Shown piece after piece: positions 9,240 through 19,645 of a stretch of 64,000 bases of DNA. The position numbers and the translations under genes were made by a program. Below the pieces are notes generated by a model. That model searched no databases. It saw only the letters and a list, made by a program, of their open reading frames with translations, and was not told the origin of the DNA. This DNA is from an uncultured Burkholderiaceae bacterium (GTDB lineage Bacteria > Pseudomonadota > Gammaproteobacteria > Burkholderiales > Burkholderiaceae_B), in contig CAKSZL010000003.1 of assembly GCA_934525625.1 (NCBI GenBank), positions 62,001-126,000 on the forward strand, read 5' to 3'. Positions within the stretch are counted from its first letter, which is position 1. Each line of letters opens with the position of its first letter.

Positions 9240-10448
9240 TCAGCCCGCACGGCCACGGCCGGCCAGCCTCAGGATGACGTCGGCGGCCAGGCCGGGCGTG
9301 TCGCGCAGCAGCTCGGCGTGCATGGCCGAAAAACGCTGGTACAGGCTGGCGGCCAGAGCCTGGTCGGTCAGCGCCGTCCAGGTGGCCTCGGCCAGTTTTT
9401 CGGGCGTGGCGTCGTCCTGCAGCAGTTCGGGCACCGCGAAATCGTTGAGCAGCACGTTGGGCAGGCCCACCCAGGGCACCAAAGGCCGTTGCTGGCCGGA
9501 TTTCCAGGCCATCAGGCGGCGCATCATGGGCGTCAGCACGTAGGAAATGACCATGGGCCGCTTGAACAGCGCGGTTTCCAGCGTGGCGGTGCCGCTGGCC
9601 ACCAGCACCGCATCGGCGGCTTCCATGGCCTGCCAGGCCGCGGGCCGCCCGGCATCGCCGCTTTGCTGCAGCAGATGCAGGTTGGCGATGGGCGTTTGCG
9701 CCAGTATCTGGGCAAACTGCTCGCGCCGCTGCGCATTGACCATGGGCACCACGATTTGCAGATCGGGCGCCTGGCGCTGCAGGATTTGCACGGCGCTCAG
9801 GAAACGCGGCCCCAGCAAGGCGATCTCGGAACGCCGGCTGCCCGGCAGCACCGCCAGCACGCAGGCGTCCGGCGCCAGGCCCAACTGCGCGCGCGCCGCC
9901 AGGCGGTCGGGCCGCATGGGAATGTCCTGGGCCAGCGGGTGCCCCACGTAGCTTACCGGAATCCCCTCTTTCTCGTAGATGGCCGTCTCGAACGGAAACA
10001 GCACCAGCATGTGCGACACCGCTTCGCGTATGGCGTGGATGCGTTCGTAGCGCCAGGCCCAGATGGACGGCCCGACGAAATGCACGGTGGGAATGCCGGC
10101 AGCCTTGAGCTGGTGCTCCAGGCGCAAATTGAAATCCGGCGCGTCGATGCCGACGAACACCGACGGCGGCTGGCGCTTCCAGCGCGATTTCACGTCGTGG
10201 TAGGTGCGCAGCAGGCCGGGCAGGCGTTTGAGCGCGTCCACATAGCCGAAAACGGTAAGCGCGTGCATGGGGTGCCAGCATTGCAGGCCCTGCTGCTGCA
10301 TGGCGGGGCCGCCTATGCCTTCGCAAACCGCTAGCGGCAGGCCGGCCTGGATGCCGCGCATGATGCGCGAGGCCAGCAGGTCGCCCGAAGGCTCGCCGGC
10401 CACCATGCCGATGCGGGCGGCCGGGCCGGCGCCGGGGCCGGTGGTCAT
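9240..10448 (-). CDS. lpxB: lipid-A-disaccharide synthase
   Basis: LpxB is a peripheral-membrane GT19 glycosyltransferase that joins UDP-diacylglucosamine and lipid X to form the lipid A disaccharide. The 402-residue protein begins GMVAGEPSGDLLASRIMRG, the family N-terminal motif, and later has the conserved ALLPGSR-like stretch (LAVLPGSRRSEIALLGPRFL) of the UDP-binding half. The length is typical. It overlaps the lpxA stop by four bases (ATGA), so translation is coupled. Confidence 0.97.
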   Translation of the reverse strand: MTTGPGAGPAARIGMVAGEPSGDLLASRIMRGIQAGLPLAVCEGIGGPAMQQQGLQCWHPMHALTVFGYVDALKRLPGLLRTYHDVKSRWKRQPPSVFVGIDAPDFNLRLEHQLKAAGIPTVHFVGPSIWAWRYERIHAIREAVSHMLVLFPFETAIYEKEGIPVSYVGHPLAQDIPMRPDRLAARAQLGLAPDACVLAVLPGSRRSEIALLGPRFLSAVQILQRQAPDLQIVVPMVNAQRREQFAQILAQTPIANLHLLQQSGDAGRPAAWQAMEAADAVLVASGTATLETALFKRPMVISYVLTPMMRRLMAWKSGQQRPLVPWVGLPNVLLNDFAVPELLQDDATPEKLAEATWTALTDQALAASLYQRFSAMHAELLRDTPGLAADVILRLAGRGRAG

Positions 10449-11239
10449 GCGCGCGCAATGCCCCGCGACGAGGCTTCCAGGAAGGCTATCATCACCTGCA
10501 CGGCGTCGTGCGCTTCGGGGTGCGCCTGCTGCAAGCCGCGCATCTGCTCGACGGCTTCCTGCGTGGACAGCTTGCGGCGGTACAGCAGCTTGTAGGCCTC
10601 TTTGAGGGCGGCCACGACTTCGGGGGCATAGCCCCGGCGGTTCAGGCCCTCGGAGTTGATGCCCACGGGCCGGAAGGGATCGCCCGCGCCGATGACGTAG
10701 GGGGGGATGTCCTGCCTGATGGAGCTGGTGCCGCCTATCATGGAGTGCGCGCCTATGCGCACGAACTGGTGCACGGCGGAAGAGCCGCCGAGAATGGCCC
10801 AGTCGCCGATGTGGATGTGGCCGGCCAACTGCACGTTGTTGGCGATGATGGTGTGGTCGGCGACCTGGCAGTCGTGCGCGATGTGCACGTAGGCCATGAT
10901 CCAGTTGTCGTGGCCCACGCGGGTGACGCCGACGTCTTGCGCGGTGCCGGTGTTGATGGTGACGTACTCGCGCACCATGTTGCCGTCGCCGATTTCCAGG
11001 CGCGTGGGTTCGCCCTTGTATTTTTTGTCCTGCGGCATGCCGCCTATGGAGCTGAAGCGATAGAACTGGTTGTTCTTGCCTATGCTCGTGTGGCCGTCGA
11101 TGACGCAGTGCGGCCCGACGACGGTGCCGCTATCGATGGAAACATTCGGCCCCACCACGCTATACGGCCCGACCTGGACGTCCGGTGCAAGCTGGGCGCT
11201 GGGTGCGACGATGGCCGTGGGGTGGATGTTCGGCTCCAT
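10445..11239 (-). CDS. lpxA: acyl-ACP-UDP-N-acetylglucosamine O-acyltransferase
   Basis: LpxA performs the first step of lipid A synthesis, adding a 3-hydroxyacyl chain to UDP-GlcNAc. The 264-residue protein is mostly left-handed beta helix: repeated hexapeptides such as IHPTAIVAPSAQLAPDVQVG and IGKNNQFYRFSSIGG, with the catalytic-His region YVHIAHDCQVADH at about 115-130, then a helical C-terminal domain (LNRRGY...EAYKLLYRR). The start at 11239 shares one base with the fabZ stop (TGATG) and gives the normal N terminus [11 protein letters not shown]. Confidence 0.97.
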   Translation of the reverse strand: MEPNIHPTAIVAPSAQLAPDVQVGPYSVVGPNVSIDSGTVVGPHCVIDGHTSIGKNNQFYRFSSIGGMPQDKKYKGEPTRLEIGDGNMVREYVTINTGTAQDVGVTRVGHDNWIMAYVHIAHDCQVADHTIIANNVQLAGHIHIGDWAILGGSSAVHQFVRIGAHSMIGGTSSIRQDIPPYVIGAGDPFRPVGINSEGLNRRGYAPEVVAALKEAYKLLYRRKLSTQEAVEQMRGLQQAHPEAHDAVQVMIAFLEASSRGIARA

Positions 11240-11691
11240 CAATCCTCCAGGATGCGGATGGCGCACATCAGTTTGGCCGACGCGACTTCTTGGTCGTCGA
11301 CCACGGCGCGTGCGGTGTACTTGCAGATGGCCTTGCTGATGCGGTCGGCGACGACCTCCAGGCGCAATTGGTCGCCCGGCACCACCGGACGGCGGAAGCG
11401 CGCTTCGTCCACGCCCACCAGGTAATAGGCCAGTTTTTTGTCGGCGGCGTTGACCTGGTCGTTGCCCTCGAACGAGAACAAGGCGGCAGCCTGAGCCATG
11501 GCCTCGATGATGAGGACCCCGGGCATGACCGGATGGTGCGGGAAATGGCCTTCGAAGAAAGGCTCGTTCATCGTCACGTTCTTGATGGCGACGATGCTTT
11601 TGCCGGGTTCCATTTCCAGCACCTTGTCGACCAGCAGCATCGGGTAGCGATGCGGCAGTCGGGCCATGATCTCCTTGATGTCGAGCTTCAT
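11239..11691 (-). CDS. fabZ: 3-hydroxyacyl-ACP dehydratase FabZ
   Basis: FabZ dehydrates 3-hydroxyacyl-ACP in fatty acid elongation and so competes with LpxA for 3-hydroxy-acyl chains, which fits its place just upstream. The 150-residue hot-dog-fold protein has the active-site helix [20 protein letters not shown] with catalytic His and Glu. The start [19 protein letters not shown] at 11691 is the family form; an in-frame ATG ten codons upstream is less likely. Confidence 0.96.
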   Translation of the reverse strand: MKLDIKEIMARLPHRYPMLLVDKVLEMEPGKSIVAIKNVTMNEPFFEGHFPHHPVMPGVLIIEAMAQAAALFSFEGNDQVNAADKKLAYYLVGVDEARFRRPVVPGDQLRLEVVADRISKAICKYTARAVVDDQEVASAKLMCAIRILED

Positions 11692-11745
11692 ACCGTGGTT
11701 TTCCTGCTGGCGCCTTTGCAAGGCGCACGTAAAAGAGTTTAAGAA

Positions 11746-12855
11746 TTATTGGTCTTGGCCCGTCCCGGGCACCTTGTCTTCGAGGCGGCGCAGACGCCGC
11801 CGCAATTGCGCCAGTTGCGGCAGCACCGCCGCGTTGCGCTGCCATTCACGGTGCTCGCCGAAAGGATAGACGCCGGTATAGCGGCCGGGCTGCTCGACGT
11901 TGGATGTGATGGCCGTGCCGCCGGAAACGTGGACGTCGTCTCCCAGCACGAGGTGGCCGGAGATCATTGAAGCGCCACCTATCGTACACCGGCTGCCGAT
12001 TCGCGTGGAGCCGGCCACGCCGACGCAGGCCGCCATGGCCGTGTGCTCGCCGATGACGACGTTGTGCGCGATCATGATCTGGTTGTCCAGCTTGACGCCG
12101 TTGCCGATGCGGGTATCGTCCAGCGCGCCGCGGTCTATCGTGGTGTTGGCGCCGATTTCGACGTCGTCGCCGACGACGACGCCGCCGATCTGGGCGATCT
12201 TGGCCCAGCCGCGGGATTGGCTGCCGGGCATGGGCGCGAAGCCGAAGCCGTCGGCGCCCAGCACCACGCCGCTATGCAGGATGCAGCGCTCGCCTACCCG
12301 GACGCCGTGATAAAGCGTGACGCGCGCATGCAGCAGGCAATCGGCGCCGATGACGCTGCCCGCGCCGACCACGCAGCCCGGCCCCAGCCGGGCGCCCGTG
12401 TTGATGAGGGCATTGGCTTCGATGACGCAGTGCGGCCCCACGTTGGTACCCTCTTCGACCCGCGCGGATTCGGCGATGACGGCCGTGGGGTGTATGCCCG
12501 CCGGCAGTCGCGCGATGCGATGCCGGTCGAACCACTGGGCCAGCAAGGCGTACAAGAGATAGGGTTGGCTGCAGATGACGGCCACCCCGGGCAAGGCGCC
12601 GGGGGGCAGCGCCTGCCAGGCGTCGCGCGTGAGCACGACGGCGGCGGCTTGGCATTGCGGCAATTGCTCGGCCAGCTTGGGATTGGCCAGGAAACTGATT
12701 TCGGTTTCGCCCGCATGAAGCAAAGAACCCAGCCCGCGGATGCGAGGCATGGGTTCATGGGTATCTGCTATCTCGCAATCGAGGCCGACGGTGTTGGCCT
12801 CGCGCAGGAGTTCGGGCAGAAGCGGCGCCTCGGGGGGCGCCAGCAGTACCGGCAT
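11746..12855 (-). CDS. lpxD: UDP-3-O-(3-hydroxyacyl)glucosamine N-acyltransferase
   Basis: LpxD adds the second acyl chain (N-linked) in lipid A synthesis. The 369-residue protein has an N-terminal uridine-binding domain (about 1-100), a long left-handed beta helix of hexapeptides, and the motif [20 protein letters not shown] bearing the catalytic His. [13 protein letters not shown] is also characteristic. It lies six bases after the skp stop and 54 bp before fabZ. Confidence 0.96.
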   Translation of the reverse strand: MPVLLAPPEAPLLPELLREANTVGLDCEIADTHEPMPRIRGLGSLLHAGETEISFLANPKLAEQLPQCQAAAVVLTRDAWQALPPGALPGVAVICSQPYLLYALLAQWFDRHRIARLPAGIHPTAVIAESARVEEGTNVGPHCVIEANALINTGARLGPGCVVGAGSVIGADCLLHARVTLYHGVRVGERCILHSGVVLGADGFGFAPMPGSQSRGWAKIAQIGGVVVGDDVEIGANTTIDRGALDDTRIGNGVKLDNQIMIAHNVVIGEHTAMAACVGVAGSTRIGSRCTIGGASMISGHLVLGDDVHVSGGTAITSNVEQPGRYTGVYPFGEHREWQRNAAVLPQLAQLRRRLRRLEDKVPGTGQDQ

Positions 12856-12861
12856 AGGGGA

Positions 12862-13443
12862 TCAACCGCCCAGTGCGCGCAGCACCTGGTCGGTGATGTC
12901 CACGCGCGGGCTGAAGTAGATGGCGTCCTGGATGATCAGGTCGTAGCCTTGTTCTTCGGCGATCTTCTTGATGGCGGCGTTGGCCTTTTCGACGATGGCG
13001 GAGAACTCTTCGTTGCGGCGGCGGTTGTAGTCTTCCTGGAAATCGCGGCGCTTGCGCTGCAGTTCGGAATCCAGGTCGGCCAGGTCGCGCTGGCGCTTGA
13101 TGCGGTCGGACTCGGAAAGAACGGGCGCATCTTTTTCAAACTTTTGCACTTGGCTGCGCAGGTTATTGGCCAGATTCTGCAATTCCTGGTCGCGGCGCTT
13201 GAACTCGGACTCGAGGCGGTTCTCGGCCGACTTGGCGATGCCGGATTCGCCCAGGATGCGGTCGGTTCCCACGAAGCCGATGCGATTGCTCTGTTGAGCC
13301 TGCGCCACGCCAGGCTGGGCCATCGTGGCGACGAAGCCGGTGCTCAGTGCGAGCGCCAGCACCAGTGCGCGTGGCGCGGCGCCTGCGGTAGCACATACCG
13401 TACGACCCAACGCGGAAACCCTGTGTACATAACGAGACTTCAT
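12862..13443 (-). CDS. skp: periplasmic chaperone Skp/OmpH
   Basis: Skp is a jellyfish-shaped trimer that holds unfolded outer-membrane proteins in the periplasm for BamA. The 193-residue precursor has an unusually long basic N region before a hydrophobic core (LVLALALSTGFVATMAQP) and probable cleavage near AQA-QQ. The mature part starts with RIGFVGTDRILGES and continues as a long coiled coil (ESEFKRRDQELQNLANNL, RRRNEEFSAIVEKANAAI). AAGGTAG precedes the start. It lies between bamA and lpxD, as in other proteobacteria. Confidence 0.92.
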   Translation of the reverse strand: MKSRYVHRVSALGRTVCATAGAAPRALVLALALSTGFVATMAQPGVAQAQQSNRIGFVGTDRILGESGIAKSAENRLESEFKRRDQELQNLANNLRSQVQKFEKDAPVLSESDRIKRQRDLADLDSELQRKRRDFQEDYNRRRNEEFSAIVEKANAAIKKIAEEQGYDLIIQDAIYFSPRVDITDQVLRALGG

Positions 13444-13569
13444 GAAAAATCTACCTTGCGATTGAGAGCAGATGAAAAGATTATTGTGCCATTAAAGGCA
13501 GCCTAGAGTAAATTCGTGCCGCCCATAGACGTTACGGGCTTTTACCTGGGCTTGGGTGCGCTGCATGTC

Positions 13570-15930
13570 TTAGAAACCGGTACCGATCTGGAACTGGAAG
13601 GCTTGCTTGTCGTCGCCGCGCTTGGCGTTCAGCGCACGGCCGAAGGACAATTCAAGCGGCCCCATGGGCGACTGCCACGACAGGCCCACGCCGGCCGAAT
13701 AACGCCAGCCGCAAGGATCGTCCACCGCCGACATGCCGGAGCCGTCGTTGCCCGCCATGCAGGTCATGCCGCTGCCCGCCCGCACCTGGCCGGCGTCGGC
13801 GAAGACGAACCAGCGCAGCGTGCGGTCGCGCGAAGCGCCCGGGAACGGTAGGTAAAGCTGCACGTTGCCGATGATGCGGCGCGCGCCGCCCAGGTAGGTG
13901 CCGGAACGTTCGTCGCGCGGGCCCAGCGAGGCGCCTTCGTAGCCGCGCACCGAGCCGATGCCGCCCGCGTAGACGTTCTTGATGACCGGGAAGGACTTGC
14001 CGCCGTAGGTATTGCCCCAATCGACGCTGCCGTTGAAGGCCAGCGTGAAGTTGCGGCCCAGCGGCAGGAAGTACTGCTGCTGCGCGCTGAGCATGTAGTA
14101 GCGCAGGTCCATGGTGGAGACGTCGGCCGCCAGGCGCGTGTAGCTGCCCTTGGTGGGCGCCAGCGCGCTGTCGCGGGTGTCCTTGGACCAGCCCACGTTG
14201 AAGATCATCGCGTTGGTCGTGCGGCCGTATTCGTCGATGTAGTCGTTGTAGGCCTTGGGCGAACCGTCGTAGAGGTCCAGCGTGTTGCGCTCGAAGTTGA
14301 AGCCGGCGAAGACGCGGTCCCATTCGGAGATGGGCACGCCGAAGTTCATGCCCGCGCCGATGGCGGTGTTGCGGTAGTAGCCGTCGTAGCCGTAGTCGCC
14401 GCTGCCGGAGTCGTACGGCGTGGTGCGGCGATAGTACAGCGAGGTGGTCTTGCTGATGCCGTCCTGCGTCCAGTACGGATTGGTGTGCGCCAGCACCAGC
14501 GCGCGGTTGGTGCGGCTGGTGTTGACCTGCAGCGACAGGCTGTTGCCGCTGCCGAAGATGTTGTCCTGGCTGATGCCGGCCGACAGGATGACCTTCTCGG
14601 TGGAGCCGTAGCCCACGCCCAGGTTGATCATGCCGGTGGGTTTTTCCTTCACGTTGACCAGCACGTCGACTTGGTCGGGCGAGCCCGGCACGGGTTCGGT
14701 CTGCACGTCGACTTCGTTGAAGTAGCCCAGGCGGTCGACGCGGTCGCGCGAGGACTTGATTTGCGCGGCGTCGTACCAGGCGGCCTCTTGCTGGCGCATT
14801 TCACGGCGCACCACCGCGTCGCGGGTGCGGGTGTTGCCGCCGACCTGGATGCGGCGTACGTAGACGCGACGGCCTGGATCGACGTAGAAGGTAAGGTCGG
14901 CTTCGTGGTTTTCGCGGTCGAGCACGGGGCTGGGGTTGACGTTGGCGAAGGCGTAGCCCAGCGTGCCCAGGTAGTCGGTAATGGCTTCCACCGTTTCGTT
15001 GGTCTTGGAAGCGTTGAAGGTTTCGCCCGGCTTGACGGTAATGAGCTGCTGGATCTGGTCGTCCAGGCCCAGCAGGTCGCCGGCCAGCTTGACGTCCTTG
15101 ACCGAGTACGGTTCGCCTTCATGCACCGTGTAGGTCAGGTAGATGTTTTCGCGGTCGGGCGAAATCGTTACCTGCGGGGCTTCCATGTTGAATTCGAGGT
15201 AGCCGCGGTCCAGGTAGAACGAACGCAGGCGCTCCATGTCGCCTTCGAGCTTTTCGCGCGAATACTTGTTGGTGCCGGTATACCAGGTCATGAAGCCCGA
15301 CGTGGTCAGTTCGAGCTCGTCGCGCAGCCGGCTGCTGGAGAAGGCTTCGTTGCCGACGAAGTTGATCTCGCTGATGGAGGCCACATTGCCTTCGAGGATG
15401 TCGAAGTTGACGCCCACGCGGTTGCGCGGCAGCGGCGTGAGGATGGGCGTAACCTCGACGCCGTACTTGCCCTTGGAAAGATACTGCTGCTTGAGCTGGA
15501 ATTCGGCCTGCTCCAGCATGGCCTGGTCGAACACGCGGCCCGGGCCGAAGCCGACGCCTTTCAGGGCGTCGTTGAGCGCTTTTTCGTCGAATTCGCGCAT
15601 GCCGTTGAACGACACCGAGGCGATCGTCGGGCGTTCCTTGACGTTGACGACGATGACGTCGCCCTCGACGTCGATGGCCACGTCGCTGAAAAAGCCGGTG
15701 GAATACAGGCGCTGGATGGCTTCGCCGGCCTGTTCTTCGGTGAATTCCTCACCCACCCGCACGGGCAGATAGCTGAATACCGCACCCGCCTCCACGCGCT
15801 GGATGCCATTGACGCGGATGTCCCTTACCACGAAAGGGGAAAACGCCTGCGCCAGGCTTGGCATCATCGCCGTTGCGACCAGCCATGGCAGCAAACGGCG
15901 TGCAAATGGAAAACGTTTGGCCTTCGACAT
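13570..15930 (-). CDS. bamA: outer membrane protein assembly factor BamA
   Basis: BamA is the essential Omp85 protein that inserts beta-barrel proteins into the outer membrane. The 786-residue precursor has a signal peptide (LLPWLVATAMMPSLAQAFSP), five POTRA domains (about residues 30-430; the first begins FVVRDIRVNGIQRVEAG), and a C-terminal 16-strand barrel. The barrel holds the Omp85 signature VRGYEGASLGPRDE in loop L6 and ends with a terminal Phe (FQFQIGTGF), as expected for Bam substrates. It sits between rseP and skp. Confidence 0.97.
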   Translation of the reverse strand: MSKAKRFPFARRLLPWLVATAMMPSLAQAFSPFVVRDIRVNGIQRVEAGAVFSYLPVRVGEEFTEEQAGEAIQRLYSTGFFSDVAIDVEGDVIVVNVKERPTIASVSFNGMREFDEKALNDALKGVGFGPGRVFDQAMLEQAEFQLKQQYLSKGKYGVEVTPILTPLPRNRVGVNFDILEGNVASISEINFVGNEAFSSSRLRDELELTTSGFMTWYTGTNKYSREKLEGDMERLRSFYLDRGYLEFNMEAPQVTISPDRENIYLTYTVHEGEPYSVKDVKLAGDLLGLDDQIQQLITVKPGETFNASKTNETVEAITDYLGTLGYAFANVNPSPVLDRENHEADLTFYVDPGRRVYVRRIQVGGNTRTRDAVVRREMRQQEAAWYDAAQIKSSRDRVDRLGYFNEVDVQTEPVPGSPDQVDVLVNVKEKPTGMINLGVGYGSTEKVILSAGISQDNIFGSGNSLSLQVNTSRTNRALVLAHTNPYWTQDGISKTTSLYYRRTTPYDSGSGDYGYDGYYRNTAIGAGMNFGVPISEWDRVFAGFNFERNTLDLYDGSPKAYNDYIDEYGRTTNAMIFNVGWSKDTRDSALAPTKGSYTRLAADVSTMDLRYYMLSAQQQYFLPLGRNFTLAFNGSVDWGNTYGGKSFPVIKNVYAGGIGSVRGYEGASLGPRDERSGTYLGGARRIIGNVQLYLPFPGASRDRTLRWFVFADAGQVRAGSGMTCMAGNDGSGMSAVDDPCGWRYSAGVGLSWQSPMGPLELSFGRALNAKRGDDKQAFQFQIGTGF

Positions 15931-15980
15931 GCTTGAAATATCCTTAACCGAGTGGTGGACGATTGTATGCTAGAACCGGA

Positions 15981-17312
15981 TCAACTGAAAAGGCGAGTGA
16001 AGTCGTTGAAAAACGCCAGGCTCATCAATGCAGCCAGTATGCCCAGGCCGATTCTTTGGCCGGTTTGCATCCAGTGCTCCGGAACGGGTTTGCCCCGCAC
16101 GATTTCCAGCAAATAGTACAAAAGATGGCCGCCATCCAGCATGGGGATGGGCAGCAGGTTCAGTACCCCGATGCTGACGCTGATGAGCGCCAGGAATCCG
16201 ATGTAGGCGGCCAGCCCGATGCGCGCCGTCTGGCCGGCGTAGTCGGCGATGGTGACCGGGCCGCTGACGTGCTTGACGGAGACGTCGCCCACCAGCATGC
16301 GCCCCATCATCTTGAGGCTGAACCAGGCGGTCTCCCAGGTGCGTTCCACGCCGCGCCACAGGCCGTCCAGCGCGCCGTAGCGCACCGTGACGGTGGGGAA
16401 ATCGGCGGCCAGCATCACGCCCAGGCGGCCCTTGGCCTGCCCGTCTTCTTCGTGGGAATCGGGTACGCCTCGCAAGGCCAGCGGCACGCCGTCGCGCAGC
16501 ACGGAGACGCGCAGCGGCTGGCCGGCATGCGCTTGCACCGTCTCGACGAATTCGCGGATGGTGGGGTCGTCCCGGCCGTCCACCGCCACGATGAGGTCGC
16601 CCGCTTTGAGGCCGGCGCGCTCGCCGGCGCCGCCCGAGACCACTTCGGACACCCTGGCGCGCGGCATTTGCAGCGCCAGGCCGGCGTCCGTCAGGAAATC
16701 GCTTTGCTCGTCGTCCGGCAGGCCTGATGGGATGGCGATGGCCACCTCGCGTTCGGCGCCCTGCCCGCCCGGCTGCAGCGTCAGCGCGGCCGTGCCGCCC
16801 GCACCCATGTGGCGCATCAGCTTCCAACGCGCGTCCATCCAGGATTGCACCGGCTGGCCGTCCACCGCGACGATGCGGTCGCCTGCGCCGACGCCCGCCT
16901 GGGCGGCCGAGGTGCCAGCGGCCGGCTGGCCCAGCACGGCGGCGGGCTCTTGCGTGCCCACCCAGCCCAGGCCGGCGTAAAGCAGCGCGGCCAGCAGCAG
17001 GTTGGCCGCGGGCCCGGCGGCCACGATGGCGATGCGCTGCCACACGCTTTTGTTCTGGAAGGCCTCTTCGGGACGGCCCGTGGGCGACTCGGCGGGGTCG
17101 TCCAGCATCTTGACGTAGCCGCCCAGCGGAATCGCCGACAGCGCCCATTCGGTGCCCTGGCGGTCGGTGCGCCGCCACAGCACGCGGCCGAAGCCCAGCG
17201 AAAACCGCAGCACGCGCACCCCGCACAAGCGGGCCACCCAATAGTGGCCCAACTCGTGAAACGTGATAAGCAGCCCCAGCGCGACGGCGAAGGCAAGCAA
17301 GGTGGTGAGCAT
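15981..17312 (-). CDS. rseP: site-2 protease RseP
   Basis: RseP is an inner-membrane zinc metalloprotease that cuts the anti-sigma factor RseA during the envelope stress response and also clears signal-peptide remnants. The 443-residue protein has HELGH at about 19-23 in the first membrane segment, two periplasmic PDZ domains (around 115-290), and LLPIPMLDGGHLLYYLLE, which gives the third zinc ligand, in a later segment. The start at 17312 gives the usual MLTTLLAFAVALGLLITFHE. The position between dxr and bamA is conserved. Confidence 0.95.
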   Translation of the reverse strand: MLTTLLAFAVALGLLITFHELGHYWVARLCGVRVLRFSLGFGRVLWRRTDRQGTEWALSAIPLGGYVKMLDDPAESPTGRPEEAFQNKSVWQRIAIVAAGPAANLLLAALLYAGLGWVGTQEPAAVLGQPAAGTSAAQAGVGAGDRIVAVDGQPVQSWMDARWKLMRHMGAGGTAALTLQPGGQGAEREVAIAIPSGLPDDEQSDFLTDAGLALQMPRARVSEVVSGGAGERAGLKAGDLIVAVDGRDDPTIREFVETVQAHAGQPLRVSVLRDGVPLALRGVPDSHEEDGQAKGRLGVMLAADFPTVTVRYGALDGLWRGVERTWETAWFSLKMMGRMLVGDVSVKHVSGPVTIADYAGQTARIGLAAYIGFLALISVSIGVLNLLPIPMLDGGHLLYYLLEIVRGKPVPEHWMQTGQRIGLGILAALMSLAFFNDFTRLFS

Positions 17313-17414
17313 AGATTCCCCGATAACGATGGGAGGTGGGTGTCTGGACAGGGCCCGGAGCAACCCCGGACGGCGAACATGCCGGCGCGGTGCGCGGGCA
17401 AAACGGCTATTTTA

Positions 17415-17476
17415 TTCCATCCCCGGATTGCACGAAGTAAGCGAAGCCGACAAAGTCATCGTCCGGTTCAAGTTCA
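17415..17476. repeat. degenerate partial copy of the 102-bp element
   Basis: TTCCATCCCCGGATTGCACGA at the left and CATCGTCCGGTTCAAGTTCA at the right resemble the ends of the 102-bp element, with AAGCGAAGCCGACAAAG in the middle matching its core. About 40 central bases are missing. It is fused head to tail to the full copy that starts at 17477. Confidence 0.6.
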
Positions 17477-17578
17477 TTCCATTTCCGGATCGGACGAATA
17501 CGCGAAAGCGAAGCGCGCAGAGCACAAATCGTACGGCAAGCGAAGCCGGCAAGGTAATCGTCCGAGCCGGGAATGGAA
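17477..17578. repeat. 102-bp palindromic spacer element, copy A
   Basis: The ends are 21-base imperfect inverted repeats (17477-17497 and 17558-17578, 19 of 21 positions matching), starting TTCCATTTCCGGATC. The core GTACGGCAAGCGAAGC lies at 17531-17546. The right end directly touches the dxr stop codon at 17579-17581. The length equals that of copy B exactly. Confidence 0.85.
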
Positions 17579-18772
17579 CTACGGTGCCGCCCTGCTTTGG
17601 GCATACCGCCGCACGCTCGCGTCCAGATCGAGTATGGCCTCCAGCGTGGCGGTCGAGTGGTTTTGCGCCTGGAAATGCGCCAGACTGTCTTCGATGCAGC
17701 GCGTGATGCCGGTAAACGGCAGGCGGCGCTCCAGGAAGCTGGCCACCGCCACCTCGTTGGCGGCATTCAGCACGATACAGGCCGCCTGGCCGGCCCGCAG
17801 CGCCTGGAAAGCCAGGCCCAGGCAGGGAAAGCGCCGCATGTCGGGCAGCTCGAAGTCCAGCCGCCCCATGGCGGCCAGGTCGAGCAGCCCCAGGCCGCTG
17901 GCGATGCGTTCGGGAAAGCCCAGGCCGTAGGCGATGGGCGTGCGCATGTCGGGCTGGCCCAGTTGCGCCAGGATCGAGCCGTCGTCGTACTCGACCATGG
18001 AATGCACCATGCTTTGCGGGTGGATGACGACCTGGATGCGATCGGCGGGCATGGCGAACAGCCAGTGGGCTTCGATGACCTCCAGCCCTTTGTTCAGCAT
18101 GGTGGCCGAATCGACGGATATCTTGCGGCCCATGGCCCAATTGGGATGGGCGCAGGCCTGTTCGGGCGTAACGTGCGCGAATTGTTCGGGCGGCATGGTG
18201 CGAAAAGGCCCGCCCGAGGCGGTCAGCAGCAACCGCCGCACGCCGGGTGCGGGCGCTTGCGGCGCAAAGGCCTTGCCGGCCTGCGGCATGCACTGAAAAA
18301 TGGCGTTGTGTTCGCTATCTATGGGCAGCAGTTCGGCCCCCGCGTCGCGCACCGCCTGCATGAACAGGCCTCCCGCCGCGACCAGGGCCTCTTTGTTGGC
18401 CAGCAGCACGCGCTTGCCGGCGCGCGCCGCCGCCAAGGCGGACGGCAGGCCGGCGGCGCCCACGATGGCGGCCATCACGGTGTCTACTTGCGGCGCGCTG
18501 GCGCAGTGTTCCAGCGCCTGCTCGCCCATCAGAATCTCGGGCATGGCCCGCCCCGCCGGCCACGCCTGCGCGAAACGCTTGCGCGCGGCGTCGTCGGGCA
18601 CCGCCACCGCTTGCGCCCCGCTTTGCGCGGCCAGCTCGGCCAGGCGCTCCATGCGGCTGTGGGCGCTGAGCGCGTACACTTGAAAGCGCTCCGGGTGGCG
18701 CAGCGCCACGTCCAGCGTGCTTTCGCCTATGGAACCCGTGGCCCCCAGAATGCTGAGTACGCGAGGCGTCAT
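17579..18772 (-). CDS. dxr: 1-deoxy-D-xylulose-5-phosphate reductoisomerase
   Basis: Dxr (IspC) rearranges and reduces DXP to MEP with NADPH, the committed step of the MEP isoprenoid pathway. The 397-residue protein begins [20 protein letters not shown] (NADPH site), has [14 protein letters not shown] for metal and substrate binding, and [20 protein letters not shown] in the catalytic domain. The ATG at 18772 overlaps the cdsA stop by four bases. It supplies isoprenoid units for the product of the neighbouring uppS. Its stop codon abuts the 102-bp repeat copy A. Confidence 0.97.
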   Translation of the reverse strand: MTPRVLSILGATGSIGESTLDVALRHPERFQVYALSAHSRMERLAELAAQSGAQAVAVPDDAARKRFAQAWPAGRAMPEILMGEQALEHCASAPQVDTVMAAIVGAAGLPSALAAARAGKRVLLANKEALVAAGGLFMQAVRDAGAELLPIDSEHNAIFQCMPQAGKAFAPQAPAPGVRRLLLTASGGPFRTMPPEQFAHVTPEQACAHPNWAMGRKISVDSATMLNKGLEVIEAHWLFAMPADRIQVVIHPQSMVHSMVEYDDGSILAQLGQPDMRTPIAYGLGFPERIASGLGLLDLAAMGRLDFELPDMRRFPCLGLAFQALRAGQAACIVLNAANEVAVASFLERRLPFTGITRCIEDSLAHFQAQNHSTATLEAILDLDASVRRYAQSRAAP

Positions 18773-19632
18773 AGCCCCTCCAGCAGCAGCCAGGCCAGCA
18801 CGCTGACGGGCAGCAAGGCGTCTATGCGATCGTAGACGCCGCCGTGCCCCGGCAGCAAGGCGCTGGAATCCTTGACGCCCGCGCGGCGCTTGAGCAGCGA
18901 CTCGAACAGATCGCCCACGATGGAGATCGCCGCCAGGCCGGCCACCAGCAGCAAGGCTATCGGCCAGGACCAGCGCTGGGCCAACACCTGGCCGAAGCTG
19001 CCATCCCAATGGCTGCTGATCCACACCCACAGCAAGGCGGCCAGTATGCCGCCCAGGGCGCCTTCCATGCTTTTGCCCGGGCTGACCTTGGGCGCCAGCT
19101 TGCGCTTGCCCAAGGTTTTGCCGGCGAAGTAGGCGCCGATGTCGGCCACCCACACCAGGGCCATCAGCGACACCAGGAACCAGGCGTCGAAGCGCACGTA
19201 GAAACGGGAGAGCGACCACCAGGCGGCGCAGGTAACGGCGATGCCCACCACGGCCAGCGCCGGGCTGCCCGGCGGCGCCTGGGTTTGCCCGCGCACGACC
19301 AGCGTGGTGGCGCCCAGCAACCAGAACAGCCCCGACAGCACGACGACCCAGTACATGAATGCTTGCAAAGCGTAGCGGCCGGGTACGGATTCGCCCGGGC
19401 CGAACAGGCTGTAGAGCAGCCAGCCCATGGCGGCGGCCGCCAGAACCGCCACAATTGCCGGACCGGCGCGGCGCGAGGACGGCCACGGCCATACCAGGCG
19501 CTGCCATTCCCACAGGGCGCAGGCGGCGGCCAGCCCCAGTAATGCCAGCAGCGGCCAGTGGCCGGGCGCGGCCAGGGCCAGCCCCAGCACGATCAAGAGG
19601 ACGATGGCGGTGAGGATGCGCTGGCCTAGCAT
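18769..19632 (-). CDS. cdsA: phosphatidate cytidylyltransferase
   Basis: CdsA makes CDP-diacylglycerol from phosphatidate and CTP, the branch point of phospholipid synthesis. The 287-residue polytopic membrane protein has seven or more hydrophobic segments and the C-terminal signature [27 protein letters not shown], here given only in part as [35 protein letters not shown] matches the metal-binding region. The start at 19632 ([17 protein letters not shown]) is the family form. Confidence 0.95.
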   Translation of the reverse strand: MLGQRILTAIVLLIVLGLALAAPGHWPLLALLGLAAACALWEWQRLVWPWPSSRRAGPAIVAVLAAAAMGWLLYSLFGPGESVPGRYALQAFMYWVVVLSGLFWLLGATTLVVRGQTQAPPGSPALAVVGIAVTCAAWWSLSRFYVRFDAWFLVSLMALVWVADIGAYFAGKTLGKRKLAPKVSPGKSMEGALGGILAALLWVWISSHWDGSFGQVLAQRWSWPIALLLVAGLAAISIVGDLFESLLKRRAGVKDSSALLPGHGGVYDRIDALLPVSVLAWLLLEGL

Positions 19633-19645
19633 AAGAAAATCGTTT